A stretch of 64,000 nt of DNA from Clostridium nigeriense (GTDB taxonomy: Bacteria > Bacillota > Clostridia > Clostridiales > Clostridiaceae): assembly GCF_900086595.1 (NCBI RefSeq), contig NZ_LT575472.1:3279124-3343123 (forward strand), given 5' to 3'. The translations under genes and the position numbers were made by a program. Below, piece after piece: positions 37,371 through 46,110 of the stretch. The notes beneath the pieces are model-generated. The model searched no databases and was not told the DNA's origin. It worked only from the letters and a program-made list of their open reading frames with translations. Numbering within the stretch: the first letter of the stretch is position 1; the number at the start of each line of letters is the position of its first letter.

Positions 37371-37446
37371 TGGTGGCTTACCCGGGAATCGAACCCGGTA
37401 CACCTTGATTAAAAGTCAAGTGCTCTACCGATTGAGCTAGTAAACC
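37371..37446 (-). tRNA. tRNA-Lys (TTT)
   Basis: Acceptor GGTTTAC/GTAAGCC, anticodon loop CTTTTAA (TTT), T-arm CCGGG/CCCGG and an encoded CCA. It lies between tRNA-Arg and tRNA-Gly. Confidence 0.96.
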
Positions 37447-37450
37447 ACAG

Positions 37451-37527
<77 letters not shown>

Positions 37528-37674
37528 ATTTTTTCTACGTGAAATATAATACCCTATTTTGTCGTAACTTGTCAACAAATTTTAAATAAAAAAATTAAAA
37601 TCTGAAAGTTTAAGCTAAAAAACTTATAATATATTTCAATAAAAATAATTTATGAAACCATTCTATCAAATGAT

Positions 37675-37706
37675 AATAATCAGAAAACTCCCATTAGGGA
37701 GTTTTC
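37675..37706 (-). terminator. Terminator of clpB
   Basis: GAAAACTCCC and GGGAGTTTTC form a 10-bp stem with a TAAT loop, followed by TGATTATTATC. A remnant of the AATTATGAATTATCAATTAT repeat lies between it and the stop codon. Confidence 0.75.
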
Positions 37707-37725
37707 GTCAATTATGAATTATCAA

Positions 37726-40320
37726 TTATTTAATTATTATATTATCTCCTTCAACATCTACTATAACATTTGAGCCGTAGCCAATATCTCCTTTTATAAT
37801 CTTTCTAGCTAAAGTATTTTCTATACTATTTTGAATATATCTCTTTAAAGGTCTTGCTCCGTACACTGGATCATATCCTTCTGTTGCCATAAATGTTTTT
37901 GCTTCATCAGTTACTTCAAGAGTAATATTCTTATCCTTTAATCTTCCTGAAACTTCTTTCAAGAATATATCTATAATCTTCTTAATTCCATTTTCAGATA
38001 AAGGTTTAAACATTATTATATCATCTACTCTATTTAAAAATTCAGGCTTAAATCTTAATTTCATTTCATTCATAACTTGATTTCTAATACTTTCATCTAC
38101 AGCATCTTCACCTTTATTTTCTAAAAGATAGCTACTACCAATATTTGAAGTCATAATTATAATAGTATTTTTAAAGTCTACAGTTTTTCCTTTGTTATCA
38201 GTTAATCTACCATCATCTAATATTTGTAGGAAAATATTAAATACATCTTCATGTGCTTTTTCTATTTCATCAAATAGAATTACACTGTATGGATTTCTTC
38301 TTACTGCCTCTGTAAGTTGACCACCTTCATCATATCCTACATATCCTGGAGGAGCTCCAACTAGTCTAGATACAGAATGTTTCTCCATATATTCAGACAT
38401 ATCAATTCTTATAATATTCTCTTCAGAATCAAATAAATTTCTTGCTAAAGTTTTTGCAAGTTCTGTTTTACCAACCCCTGTTGGTCCTAAGAATATAAAT
38501 GAACCTATAGGCTTATTAGCATCTTTTAATCCAGCTCTTGCTCTAAGAATAGCATTTGAAACAGTAGTTATTGCCTCTTCTTGGCCAATAACCCTCTTTT
38601 CCATTTCACTTTCTAATCTTAAAAGTTTTTCTCTTTCACCTTCTAAAAGATTAGTTACAGGAATTCCAGTCCATTTTGAAAGAATCTTTGATACTTCCTC
38701 TTCTGTTACTTCCTCTTTTAATAAAGCACCTTCATAATTTTCTTTAACTTCAATTTCTTTTTGTTTAATTTCTTCTTCTAGAGCTGGAATTACACTATAT
38801 TGAATTTCAGCAGCTTTATTATAATTGTAATTTCTTTGAGCAGCTTCTAAATCTCCTCTTGCATCATCTAATTTTGTTTTTAAGTCTCTTAAACTAACTA
38901 TTGCATCTTTTTCTTTTTCAAACTTTGCTGTCATTTCATCATTTCTAGCCTTAAGCTCTGCAATATCCTTTTCTAATGCAACTAATTTCTTTTTAGAACC
39001 TTCATCCTTTTCCTTAGTTAATGCTTCTTTTTCTATTTCTAGTTGGAATAATTTTCTTCTTATGTTATCAAGCTCTGTTGGAAGAGAATCTATTTCTGTT
39101 CTTATCATTGCACCAGCTTCATCAATTAAATCTATTGCTTTATCTGGTAAATATCTATCTTGAATATATCTATGTGATAATTTTGCAGCTGCAATTAAAG
39201 CTGAATCATGAATTCTTACACCATGATGTATTTCAAATCTCTCCTTTAAACCTCTAAGAATTGAAATAGCATCTTCTACAGTTGGCTCTTCAACAACAAC
39301 AGGTTGGAATCTTCTCTCTAAAGCCTTATCCTTTTCTATATATTGTCTATACTCATCAAAAGTAGTAGCACCTATGCAGTGTAACTCTCCTCTTGCAAGT
39401 AACGGCTTAATTAAGTTACCTGCATCCATAGCTCCATCAGTTTTACCTGCTCCAACTATAGTGTGAATTTCGTCTATAAATAGAATTATTCTACCTTCAC
39501 TACTTTGTACTTCCTTTAATACAGCCTTTAATCTTTCTTCAAATTCCCCTCTATATTTAGCTCCTGCAATTAAAGCTCCCATATCTAAAGAAAAAATAAC
39601 TTTGTTTTTTAAACCTTCTGGTACATCACCTTTTATTATTCTTTCAGCTAAACCTTCAACAATAGCAGTTTTACCTACCCCTGGTTCTCCAATTAATACA
39701 GGGTTATTTTTAGTTCTTCTTGATAAAATTCTAATAGCTCTTCTTATTTCTTCATCTCTTCCTATTACAGGATCTAATTTATGCTTTTTAGCAAGATCAG
39801 TTAAATTAGTACCATACTTCCCTAAAGCATCATAGGTTCCTTCGGGATCTTGAGTTTCTACTCTTTGATTTCCTCTAACTTCCTTAAGTACTTCCATAAA
39901 AGTCTTTTTATTAATATTGTACTTATCTAATAATCTCTTAACTTCTCCATTCTTATCTACATCAATTATTGCAAGCATTAAATGTTCAACACTTATATAA
40001 GAATCCTCAAATTTTTTAGCTAAATCTTCAGCTTTTACTAATACTTCTTCTATTTGTCTAGTAGCATAAACACCTGAAGAGTTAGCACCTTCTCCTAAAA
40101 CCTTTGGCATATTTCCTAAAACTCTATTTAAATCATCGTCTATAGATTTTACATTTACACCCATTTTAGTAAATATATTTGGTATTAATCCATCTTCTTG
40201 TTCTACTAGCGCTGTAAATAAGTGTATTAACTCTACTTGTTGGTGATTAAATTTAACTGCAATCATACTAGCATTGTTTAATGCTTCTTGGACTCTTAAA
40301 GTCATCTTATCAATATTCAT
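37726..40320 (-). CDS. clpB: ClpB disaggregase
   Basis: The 864-residue Hsp100 protein has an N-terminal Clp repeat domain (about 1-145), AAA1 with [15 protein letters not shown], the long coiled-coil middle domain (about 400-520) that distinguishes ClpB from ClpC, and AAA2 with [15 protein letters not shown]. It dissolves protein aggregates with DnaK. The ATG at 40320 is preferred over a GTG three codons before it because GGAG then has 8-base spacing. A CtsR box overlaps its promoter. Confidence 0.96.
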   Translation of the reverse strand: MNIDKMTLRVQEALNNASMIAVKFNHQQVELIHLFTALVEQEDGLIPNIFTKMGVNVKSIDDDLNRVLGNMPKVLGEGANSSGVYATRQIEEVLVKAEDLAKKFEDSYISVEHLMLAIIDVDKNGEVKRLLDKYNINKKTFMEVLKEVRGNQRVETQDPEGTYDALGKYGTNLTDLAKKHKLDPVIGRDEEIRRAIRILSRRTKNNPVLIGEPGVGKTAIVEGLAERIIKGDVPEGLKNKVIFSLDMGALIAGAKYRGEFEERLKAVLKEVQSSEGRIILFIDEIHTIVGAGKTDGAMDAGNLIKPLLARGELHCIGATTFDEYRQYIEKDKALERRFQPVVVEEPTVEDAISILRGLKERFEIHHGVRIHDSALIAAAKLSHRYIQDRYLPDKAIDLIDEAGAMIRTEIDSLPTELDNIRRKLFQLEIEKEALTKEKDEGSKKKLVALEKDIAELKARNDEMTAKFEKEKDAIVSLRDLKTKLDDARGDLEAAQRNYNYNKAAEIQYSVIPALEEEIKQKEIEVKENYEGALLKEEVTEEEVSKILSKWTGIPVTNLLEGEREKLLRLESEMEKRVIGQEEAITTVSNAILRARAGLKDANKPIGSFIFLGPTGVGKTELAKTLARNLFDSEENIIRIDMSEYMEKHSVSRLVGAPPGYVGYDEGGQLTEAVRRNPYSVILFDEIEKAHEDVFNIFLQILDDGRLTDNKGKTVDFKNTIIIMTSNIGSSYLLENKGEDAVDESIRNQVMNEMKLRFKPEFLNRVDDIIMFKPLSENGIKKIIDIFLKEVSGRLKDKNITLEVTDEAKTFMATEGYDPVYGARPLKRYIQNSIENTLARKIIKGDIGYGSNVIVDVEGDNIIIK

Positions 40321-40360
40321 GTGCTTCACTCCTTTATACTACTTTATATTTTTATTTTAA

Positions 40361-40401
40361 TCTATATTTCAATAATAATACAAAAGTCAAAGAAAGTCAA
40401 A
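40361..40401 (-). promoter_or_regulatory. clpB promoter with CtsR box
   Basis: AGTCAAAGAAAGTCAAA (40385-40401) is a full match to the CtsR heptad repeat RGTCAAANANRGTCAAA. On the minus strand the -35 TTGACT (40390-40385) lies inside the box and TATAGA (40366-40361) is 18 bases on. CtsR repression of clpB is therefore expected. Confidence 0.85.
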
Positions 40402-40483
40402 GTATATTTTATTTTTTTATAATTTTCTATTTCTTAATAAATAGGATATAATTAGAATAAATAATTTAATTAATTGAAAAGAG

Positions 40484-42559
40484 GTGATTTTTATAAGAAG
40501 AGAATATGTAAGTTATCCATCTGATTCTCCTATAAAAATATCTTATGCTAATATTAAAGAATATCCAGTACATTGGCATAATTCTATAGAGGTACTTTAT
40601 GTTTTAAGAGGAAGCATAAATGTCAACGTAGATACAGACTCCTTTGAAGTTTTAGAAAAGGAAATGGAAATTATAAATGTTGATGAAGCACACAGAATAT
40701 ATAGCAATGAAGAAAATAGAGTATTAATTTTTCATATAGATCCTTATTTTTTTGAAAAATATTATAAGGATATTAATAACATTTTCTTTTATACTAACTC
40801 AACAGATGATGGTGCTCAAGAAGGTGAAGAATATGATATACTAAGAGAATTTTTAGCTAAATTATTATGTGAGGCAGTTCAAAAACTTGATGATTATGAT
40901 AAGGAAATCGAATCAATTTTAGTTGATTTACTATATCATCTTATAAATAATTTCCACTACTTAACTTATGAGAAGGAAGAATTAAAAGATAAGTCGGAAC
41001 AATTAGCTAGGTATCATAGGATTTCTAAATATATTTTTAATAACTACGATAGTAATATCACATTACAAGAAATTGCAAAGAAAGAATTTTTAAGCCCTCA
41101 CTACTTATCACATGAGATTAAGTATGCTACAGGATATAGTTTCACAGACTTAGTAAATTTAACTAGAGTAGAAGAATCAGTAAAACTTTTATTAGATAGT
41201 GATTTAAGTATTTCAGATATATCTGATGAAGTTGGATTTTCTCATGTAAGGTATCTAAATAAAAACTTTAAAAATTATTATGGTTGTACTCCTCTTCAAT
41301 ATAGAAAAAAAAATAAATTAACTGAGGAGGAATATGAGGCATCTAAAAAAATAGAAATTTTAAATATTGAAGATGCTTTAGAATATTTATCCTCTGATTT
41401 AGATGATTATGAAAGATTCAATTATGAAAACAAGATATGGAAAATACATATTGACATGGATGAAAGTCTTGGCCATTTCAAAAAAGATTATAGCGAAATA
41501 ATAAACTTAGATGATGCTTTCGATTTATTATTAGAAGATAATAAGGATATTTTGGAAGAAATCCAAGAAGAACTTCATTTTAAATATGTAAGACTTGAAA
41601 ATATGTTTAACAATGATATGGGAGTTTTCCCCAAAGCTGACTTCTATAATTGGAATAAAGCTAAAAGTGTCATTGAATTTTTAGATTATATTGATTTAAA
41701 ACCTCTTATATTGATAGACAACCCAAATTTTACTTTTGAAAAATATAAGCAAGTTTTAAAAAGCTTTTTTGAATATTTCTCAGAAATAGACTATATTAAC
41801 GTAACTGAATTTAAATTTCAATTTACTCCTGTTATAGATAGAGAAATAAAGAAATCCTTATTAAAATTCTTAATAGAGGAATATAGTTTAGATATAATTG
41901 AAGCTGATTTCATTTGTGATAAAAGTTTAAATAAAATTTATGATACAGCTTTTATGCTCCCTTTTATAATTCACAATACTATCTTTAATAAAAATTCATT
42001 AAACTTCTTAAGAGCTTTTGATGTCTTAGAAAAAGAAATAAGTTTAACTAATGAAGTATTTATTGGTGCACCAGGACTAGTTAATGATATGGGAATTAGA
42101 AAGCCTTCCTATTATGCTTATTACTTATTAAGTAAACTTGGCGATGAAATTGTAGCTATAGATAATGGATTAATAGTAACTAAAAAAGATGATGAGTATT
42201 GTATTTTACTTTATTCCTATACTGATGAATTAGAAGAAATACAAAATTATGAAGATATCTTTACTAAACGTGGTAAAAGAAAAATTTACAAAAAAAAAAT
42301 ATCTTTAAATATTGAAAATACAAAAAAATCTTCTAGAATAATTACTTATGAAATTAGTGAGAGGATTGGTTCTTCTTATAACTACTGGCTATCTATGGGA
42401 TCACCAGATAGACTAAATAAAGAAGAAAAAGAAATTTTGCATAGAGCTTCTTTTCCTAAGATAGAATTTAAATATTCAAAGAAAAATACAATCTTAAACA
42501 TAATTACTGAACTAAATGGATATCATGCTAAACTAATTTTAATAAAAAATATCAAGTAA
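40484..42559 (+). CDS. AraC-family regulator with GH39-like C-terminal domain
   Basis: The 691-residue protein has an N-terminal cupin (about 20-110; VHWHNSIEVLYVLRG), two helix-turn-helix units (about 180-285; LQEIAKKEFLSPHYLSHEI and SISDISDEVGFSHVRYLNKN) and a C-terminal domain (about 310-690) resembling beta-xylosidase-type glycoside hydrolases, found in a class of large AraC regulators of sugar genes. The frame opens with a GTG that coincides with the ribosome site GAGGTG. The codon at the ideal distance is ATA (40493). The next ATG is about 64 codons in, inside the cupin, so the true start is uncertain. A strong terminator follows. Confidence 0.8.
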   Translation: MIFIRREYVSYPSDSPIKISYANIKEYPVHWHNSIEVLYVLRGSINVNVDTDSFEVLEKEMEIINVDEAHRIYSNEENRVLIFHIDPYFFEKYYKDINNIFFYTNSTDDGAQEGEEYDILREFLAKLLCEAVQKLDDYDKEIESILVDLLYHLINNFHYLTYEKEELKDKSEQLARYHRISKYIFNNYDSNITLQEIAKKEFLSPHYLSHEIKYATGYSFTDLVNLTRVEESVKLLLDSDLSISDISDEVGFSHVRYLNKNFKNYYGCTPLQYRKKNKLTEEEYEASKKIEILNIEDALEYLSSDLDDYERFNYENKIWKIHIDMDESLGHFKKDYSEIINLDDAFDLLLEDNKDILEEIQEELHFKYVRLENMFNNDMGVFPKADFYNWNKAKSVIEFLDYIDLKPLILIDNPNFTFEKYKQVLKSFFEYFSEIDYINVTEFKFQFTPVIDREIKKSLLKFLIEEYSLDIIEADFICDKSLNKIYDTAFMLPFIIHNTIFNKNSLNFLRAFDVLEKEISLTNEVFIGAPGLVNDMGIRKPSYYAYYLLSKLGDEIVAIDNGLIVTKKDDEYCILLYSYTDELEEIQNYEDIFTKRGKRKIYKKKISLNIENTKKSSRIITYEISERIGSSYNYWLSMGSPDRLNKEEKEILHRASFPKIEFKYSKKNTILNIITELNGYHAKLILIKNIK

Positions 42560-42602
42560 AAGTACAAAGAAACCAAATTTTATGGTTTCTTTGTACTTTT
42601 TC
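42558..42602 (+). terminator. Terminator of the AraC-family gene
   Basis: An 18-bp perfect stem (AAAAGTACAAAGAAACCA and its complement) with a seven-base loop is followed by TTTTT. Confidence 0.9.
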
Positions 42603-42626
42603 AATATATTAAAAGTTTTGCTAATA

Positions 42627-42690
42627 ACTTAAATGTACTTAAAAGTAACCATTTAAGTCAATGCATTATTAAATAAATTTAAGTATACTT
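42627..42690 (+). promoter_or_regulatory. Nested palindromes upstream of the 30-aa ORF
   Basis: ACTTAAATG and CATTTAAGT (42627-42635, 42650-42658) flank an inner TACTTAAAAGTA dyad. A second dyad, AAGTATACTT (42681-42690), contains a TATACT -10-like hexamer. No good -35 is present, which suits an activator-dependent promoter. These AAGTA/TACTT half-sites are candidate binding sites for the HTH-TPR regulators encoded next door. Confidence 0.45.
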
Positions 42691-42735
42691 TAATTATAGT
42701 AATAAAGTTTAAAACTTAGAAAGGATTGATTTTTA

Positions 42736-42828
42736 ATGAGAGGTCTATTTTTTGTACCTAGCATATTTTCAAAATATTCATTATTAAATATATTATCATC
42801 ATTTTTTCACCCTATAAAAAACAATTAA
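42736..42828 (+). CDS. 30-aa hydrophobic peptide ORF, candidate signalling peptide
   Basis: The ORF starts with ATG at 42736, has AAAGGA 10 bases upstream and ends with TAA at 42828. The peptide begins MRGLFFVPSIFSKYSLLNIL, continues SSFFHPIKNN, and is short, basic at the N-terminus and hydrophobic. It faces the 3' end of two HTH-TPR regulator genes, as small peptide genes often sit beside RRNPP regulators. No secretion motif can be proved, and it could be a chance ORF. Confidence 0.4.
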   Translation: MRGLFFVPSIFSKYSLLNILSSFFHPIKNN

Positions 42829-42862
42829 GTACATTTTTAATTTAAAATATATAAATTTCTGA

Positions 42863-42895
42863 ATAATAAAAAGGCATTAAATGCCTTTATTATTT
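42863..42895. terminator. Bidirectional terminator, peptide ORF / HTH-TPR operon
   Basis: AATAAAAAGGCATT and ATGCCTTTATTATT pair around AA, with T-runs on both sides, between the convergent units. Confidence 0.75.
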
Positions 42896-42907
42896 TTCTA
42901 TAAAATT

Positions 42908-44167
42908 CTATTCTTTTTCTAGCCTCATTGCTAAAGTAAAATATTTCAAAGAATCTTTCACATCTCCAAGCTTATAGTACATTTCTCCCATATCTAAATA
43001 TCTTTCGTATCTTTTTTCCTTACTAGCAAATTTAAATACTGAATCTAAAGATAAATTCATATACATTTCTGCTTGAACATATAATCCCTTCTTTTGAAGA
43101 ATCATTCCCTTTAAATAGTATGCCTCTTCAATCAATACTATATTCTTTGAATTTATGGCAGAGTTTAAAGCTTTATCAGTAATTTCATAGGCAATATCAT
43201 ACTCCTTATTTTCATAAAGAGTTCTAATACATGAATTCAAAAACTTAACATATTTTCCTTCATTTATTGTTGGGAATAACTCTATCCCCTCTTTAATTTC
43301 TTCTACTGCTCTATCTCTATCCTTTGCATAGAAGTAACTCTTGCCACTTTTCCCCTTAGCTATTGCTAGGACTATAGGGTTTTCTTTTTTATATTCATAA
43401 GCTAAACTCATGTATTTTTCAGCTTCATCCTTATTAAGCTTTATACATACATTTGCAAAGCAATGATAAATATCACCCTTGTCTAATGTATTATTTATAT
43501 AATCTATATATTTTAATGCCTCATTAATAGTGTCATAAGTTTTTTCCAATTGGCCTAGTTTTTCATAAGATTTTCCTTCTCTATAAGAAATATAAGCATA
43601 ATCAGCCTTATTAAAATTTATATTAGACTTTATTAAGCTTCTAGTTCTGCTGTAATAATTTATAGCCTCATTATAATCTTCAATACTGTAAAAGAACGTA
43701 GCCATGTCTTTATAGTAAGTTATTGTATTCTCGCGAGTATTATTTTTCTGATATAAATCATAATATTGTGATATGATTAATTGTATATTTTCAACTTTAT
43801 TCATCTTGACGTAATGGTTAAATAGCTTATGTATAAGCTCAAAGGCTAAATCGTTATAGGAATATTCTAAAGCATAATTTAAATTATGATTAATAACATT
43901 GTCCATCTCTTCATCAGGAACTAAATCTTTATTTATTAATTGAAGATTACTAGTAATTTGCTCTTCAACATCTCTTATTAAATATTCATAATCAAGACCA
44001 AGCTTTTTAGAAATATACTCTAAAATATCTTTATCAGCTTTTATTTTTCCATTTTCAATACAGCTCATTTTCGATATTGAAACTTTATCTCCGCACAATT
44101 CCTTTAAAGTTATTCCCTGATATACCCTTGCCCTTTTTATCTTTTCTCCAGTTGATAATATTTCCAT
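42908..44167 (-). CDS. HTH-TPR regulator, RRNPP-like architecture (second of pair)
   Basis: The 419-residue protein has an N-terminal XRE helix-turn-helix (about 5-65; LGEKIK replaced here by TGEKIKRARVYQGITLKEL) followed by a superhelix of tetratricopeptide-like repeats to the C-terminus, such as YYSRTRSLIKSNINFNKADY and CFANVCIKLNKDEAEKYMSL. This is the architecture of Rap/Rgg/NprR/PlcR-type peptide-responsive regulators. GGGGG lies before the ATG at 44167. It is 18 bases downstream of its paralogue and co-transcribed with it. Ligand and targets are unknown. Confidence 0.75.
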   Translation of the reverse strand: MEILSTGEKIKRARVYQGITLKELCGDKVSISKMSCIENGKIKADKDILEYISKKLGLDYEYLIRDVEEQITSNLQLINKDLVPDEEMDNVINHNLNYALEYSYNDLAFELIHKLFNHYVKMNKVENIQLIISQYYDLYQKNNTRENTITYYKDMATFFYSIEDYNEAINYYSRTRSLIKSNINFNKADYAYISYREGKSYEKLGQLEKTYDTINEALKYIDYINNTLDKGDIYHCFANVCIKLNKDEAEKYMSLAYEYKKENPIVLAIAKGKSGKSYFYAKDRDRAVEEIKEGIELFPTINEGKYVKFLNSCIRTLYENKEYDIAYEITDKALNSAINSKNIVLIEEAYYLKGMILQKKGLYVQAEMYMNLSLDSVFKFASKEKRYERYLDMGEMYYKLGDVKDSLKYFTLAMRLEKE

Positions 44168-44185
44168 TTGCAACCCCCGCTTGAA

Positions 44186-45487
44186 TTAATTTTTAAGTAT
44201 TCCTATCTTCCTAAAAATATTAACTCCCTCATCTAAATATTTAGCTGCTTCAATATCTTTTTTATTATCTATATAGAACTTCCCAATCATTATTGCTAAT
44301 TGCCCTGCTTGTTTTTGTAAATTATTATTTTTAGCTAAGTCATAAGTATCAAGTAAAATATATTCCGCTTCTCTTAGCATATCTTTCAGTATGTATATTC
44401 TATACCATAATAAATTTAATTCTATTAAGTTTTCTATATCCCCTTCATCTAAATATGTAGTTACTTCCGCTAATACTTCTTCACACATGGAAATATCCTT
44501 TAACTTAATGTAATTTTCACACATATTCATTAATGTATTTACTATTTTTACATCTTTTCTTCTTAGTCTAATCTCTTTAGATATTTCATAATGCTTAAAG
44601 GATTCTTCTATATTCTCGAACTCATAGAATAATTTACCTAAATTATTTTCAATCTCTGAAATACTATTTAATTCTTCTAATTCCTTGTACACTTCTAAAG
44701 TCTTTTGAGAGTACTTTATTGCATTTGTTAAATCACCTTTTTTATTATACTCCTCTGATAATAATAAAAGTGTTTTTGCATATTCCTCTCTATTATGGAC
44801 TTGCTCAAATTTACTTTTTGCTAAAAACGAATAATCTATAGCCCTTGATATATCTTCCGTATTAAAATATGCTTGAGCCATATAATAATATATTTCTCCA
44901 AGTAAGTAATCATCACCTATATTATTATCTAAGTAGACCTTTTCAGCTTGTCTTAAATAACTGCTAGATGAGTGATATGCTTTTTGCTTTAATGTTATTT
45001 TTCCTAAATTCAAAAATGTATTTATTATTTCCTCATAATTATTATTTTTAATAAATATTACGTTAGAAGATAAGAAAAATTGTTGAGCTAAAGTTAATTC
45101 TCCTTTAGCTTTATATATTTGTGCTCTTAAATATATAATCTTTGCTTTTCTATATTCTAAATTATACTTTTCAACATAGTACAAAGCATTTTCTATATAC
45201 TTTTCACCTGTAATGTAATCTCCAGATAATATATATGATTCTGCTATCTGCTCATAATATATACTTATCTTTTCAGCTTGGGTTTCTTCTGACTCCATTA
45301 AATATTCTACTGAAGTTTGTAATGCTCCTGCTAAATATTCAAGCAAGTCCATAGAAGGATTAGATCTTCCTGATTCAACTAAGCTAATTTGTCCAGGTGT
45401 TATTCTATCGCCAGCTAAATCTTTAAGAGTCATATCTAATTCTTTTCTTCTTCTCTTTATTTTTTCCCCTAATGCAAGAATTTCCAT
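44186..45487 (-). CDS. HTH-TPR regulator, RRNPP-like architecture (first of pair)
   Basis: The 433-residue protein has an XRE domain (about 2-64; LALGEKIKRRRKELDMTLKD) and then TPR repeats (for example YLRAQIYKAKGELTLAQQFF and YYMAQAYFNTEDISRAIDYS). It shares its MEIL(A/S)xGEKIKR start with the next gene, so the two arose by duplication but have diverged. The ATG at 45487 has AAGGAAG 7 bases upstream. Regulation by an imported peptide is possible by analogy with RRNPP proteins but not shown. Confidence 0.78.
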   Translation of the reverse strand: MEILALGEKIKRRRKELDMTLKDLAGDRITPGQISLVESGRSNPSMDLLEYLAGALQTSVEYLMESEETQAEKISIYYEQIAESYILSGDYITGEKYIENALYYVEKYNLEYRKAKIIYLRAQIYKAKGELTLAQQFFLSSNVIFIKNNNYEEIINTFLNLGKITLKQKAYHSSSSYLRQAEKVYLDNNIGDDYLLGEIYYYMAQAYFNTEDISRAIDYSFLAKSKFEQVHNREEYAKTLLLLSEEYNKKGDLTNAIKYSQKTLEVYKELEELNSISEIENNLGKLFYEFENIEESFKHYEISKEIRLRRKDVKIVNTLMNMCENYIKLKDISMCEEVLAEVTTYLDEGDIENLIELNLLWYRIYILKDMLREAEYILLDTYDLAKNNNLQKQAGQLAIMIGKFYIDNKKDIEAAKYLDEGVNIFRKIGILKN

Positions 45488-45666
45488 TAACACTCTTCCT
45501 TTTCATTATCATAAAATTAATAATTTTTTACTATATTAATATTTTAGATTATATCATAATTTAACAATTTATAATAGATAATCCATTACTACAATTTACC
45601 ATTTAGATTTTTTTCGTCAAATTCTAATATAAACCCAAAAAATTTTTAATATTTTTTCTTTTTATT

Positions 45667-45675
45667 ATTATATCA
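45667..45675 (-). promoter_or_regulatory. Extended -10 promoter of the HTH-TPR operon
   Basis: On the minus strand TGATATAAT forms an extended -10 element. There is no good -35 at 17 bases. Confidence 0.4.
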
Positions 45676-45804
45676 TTAAATTCATTAAAAGTAATAGTGA
45701 ATTTGAAAAATTTTCTATAAAATTTAAATAATTTATAATTTTATTTTAATAATTATAATAAAAAAATAAATTATTACCATATTGATAACTCTTGTTTAAA
45801 AGGA

Positions 45805-45842
45805 CTTAAGTCACAAAAAGGAGCTGTTAAAAACAGCTCCTT
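45805..45842 (-). terminator. Terminator of the 57-aa gene
   Basis: AAGGAGCTGTT and AACAGCTCCTT form an 11-bp stem with a three-base loop, then TTTTTG. Confidence 0.8.
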
Positions 45843-45851
45843 ATGTAATAT

Positions 45852-46025
45852 TTACTTCATATATCCCATAACCATATCACAAGCATCTTCTGCTATATTT
45901 AATGCTCTTTTACCAACTCTTCTTAAACTCTTTTGTGTTTTTCTATCTAATTGTGGTAGTATAACAGCACTAACTGCCATTCCTACTAAAGCTCCTGCAG
46001 CCATACCTTTTAACATTCTTAGCAT
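45852..46025 (-). CDS. 57-aa YtxH-like small protein (uncalled small gene)
   Basis: GAGGTG lies 6 bases before the ATG at 46025. The protein begins MLRMLKGMAAGALVGMAVSA, a Gly-rich membrane-like segment, followed by a basic helix (DRKTQKSLRRVGKRALNIAE) and ends DACDMVMGYMK. The layout, a short GxxxG-type membrane helix followed by an amphipathic tail, resembles YtxH-domain proteins of the general stress type, but the match is loose. Confidence 0.65.
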   Translation of the reverse strand: MLRMLKGMAAGALVGMAVSAVILPQLDRKTQKSLRRVGKRALNIAEDACDMVMGYMK

Positions 46026-46110
46026 TTTATCACCTCATAAATAATTTTCTTACTATATTATCTGTAATTCACACTTATTTATTCTTAAATTTTAATTCTT
46101 CTCTACTCCC

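Larger units (their letters stand above)
45488..45851. other. 364-base spacer upstream of the HTH-TPR pair
   Basis: Extremely A/T-rich. It holds the probable regulator promoter and the terminator of the 57-aa gene. I see nothing else. Confidence 0.5.
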
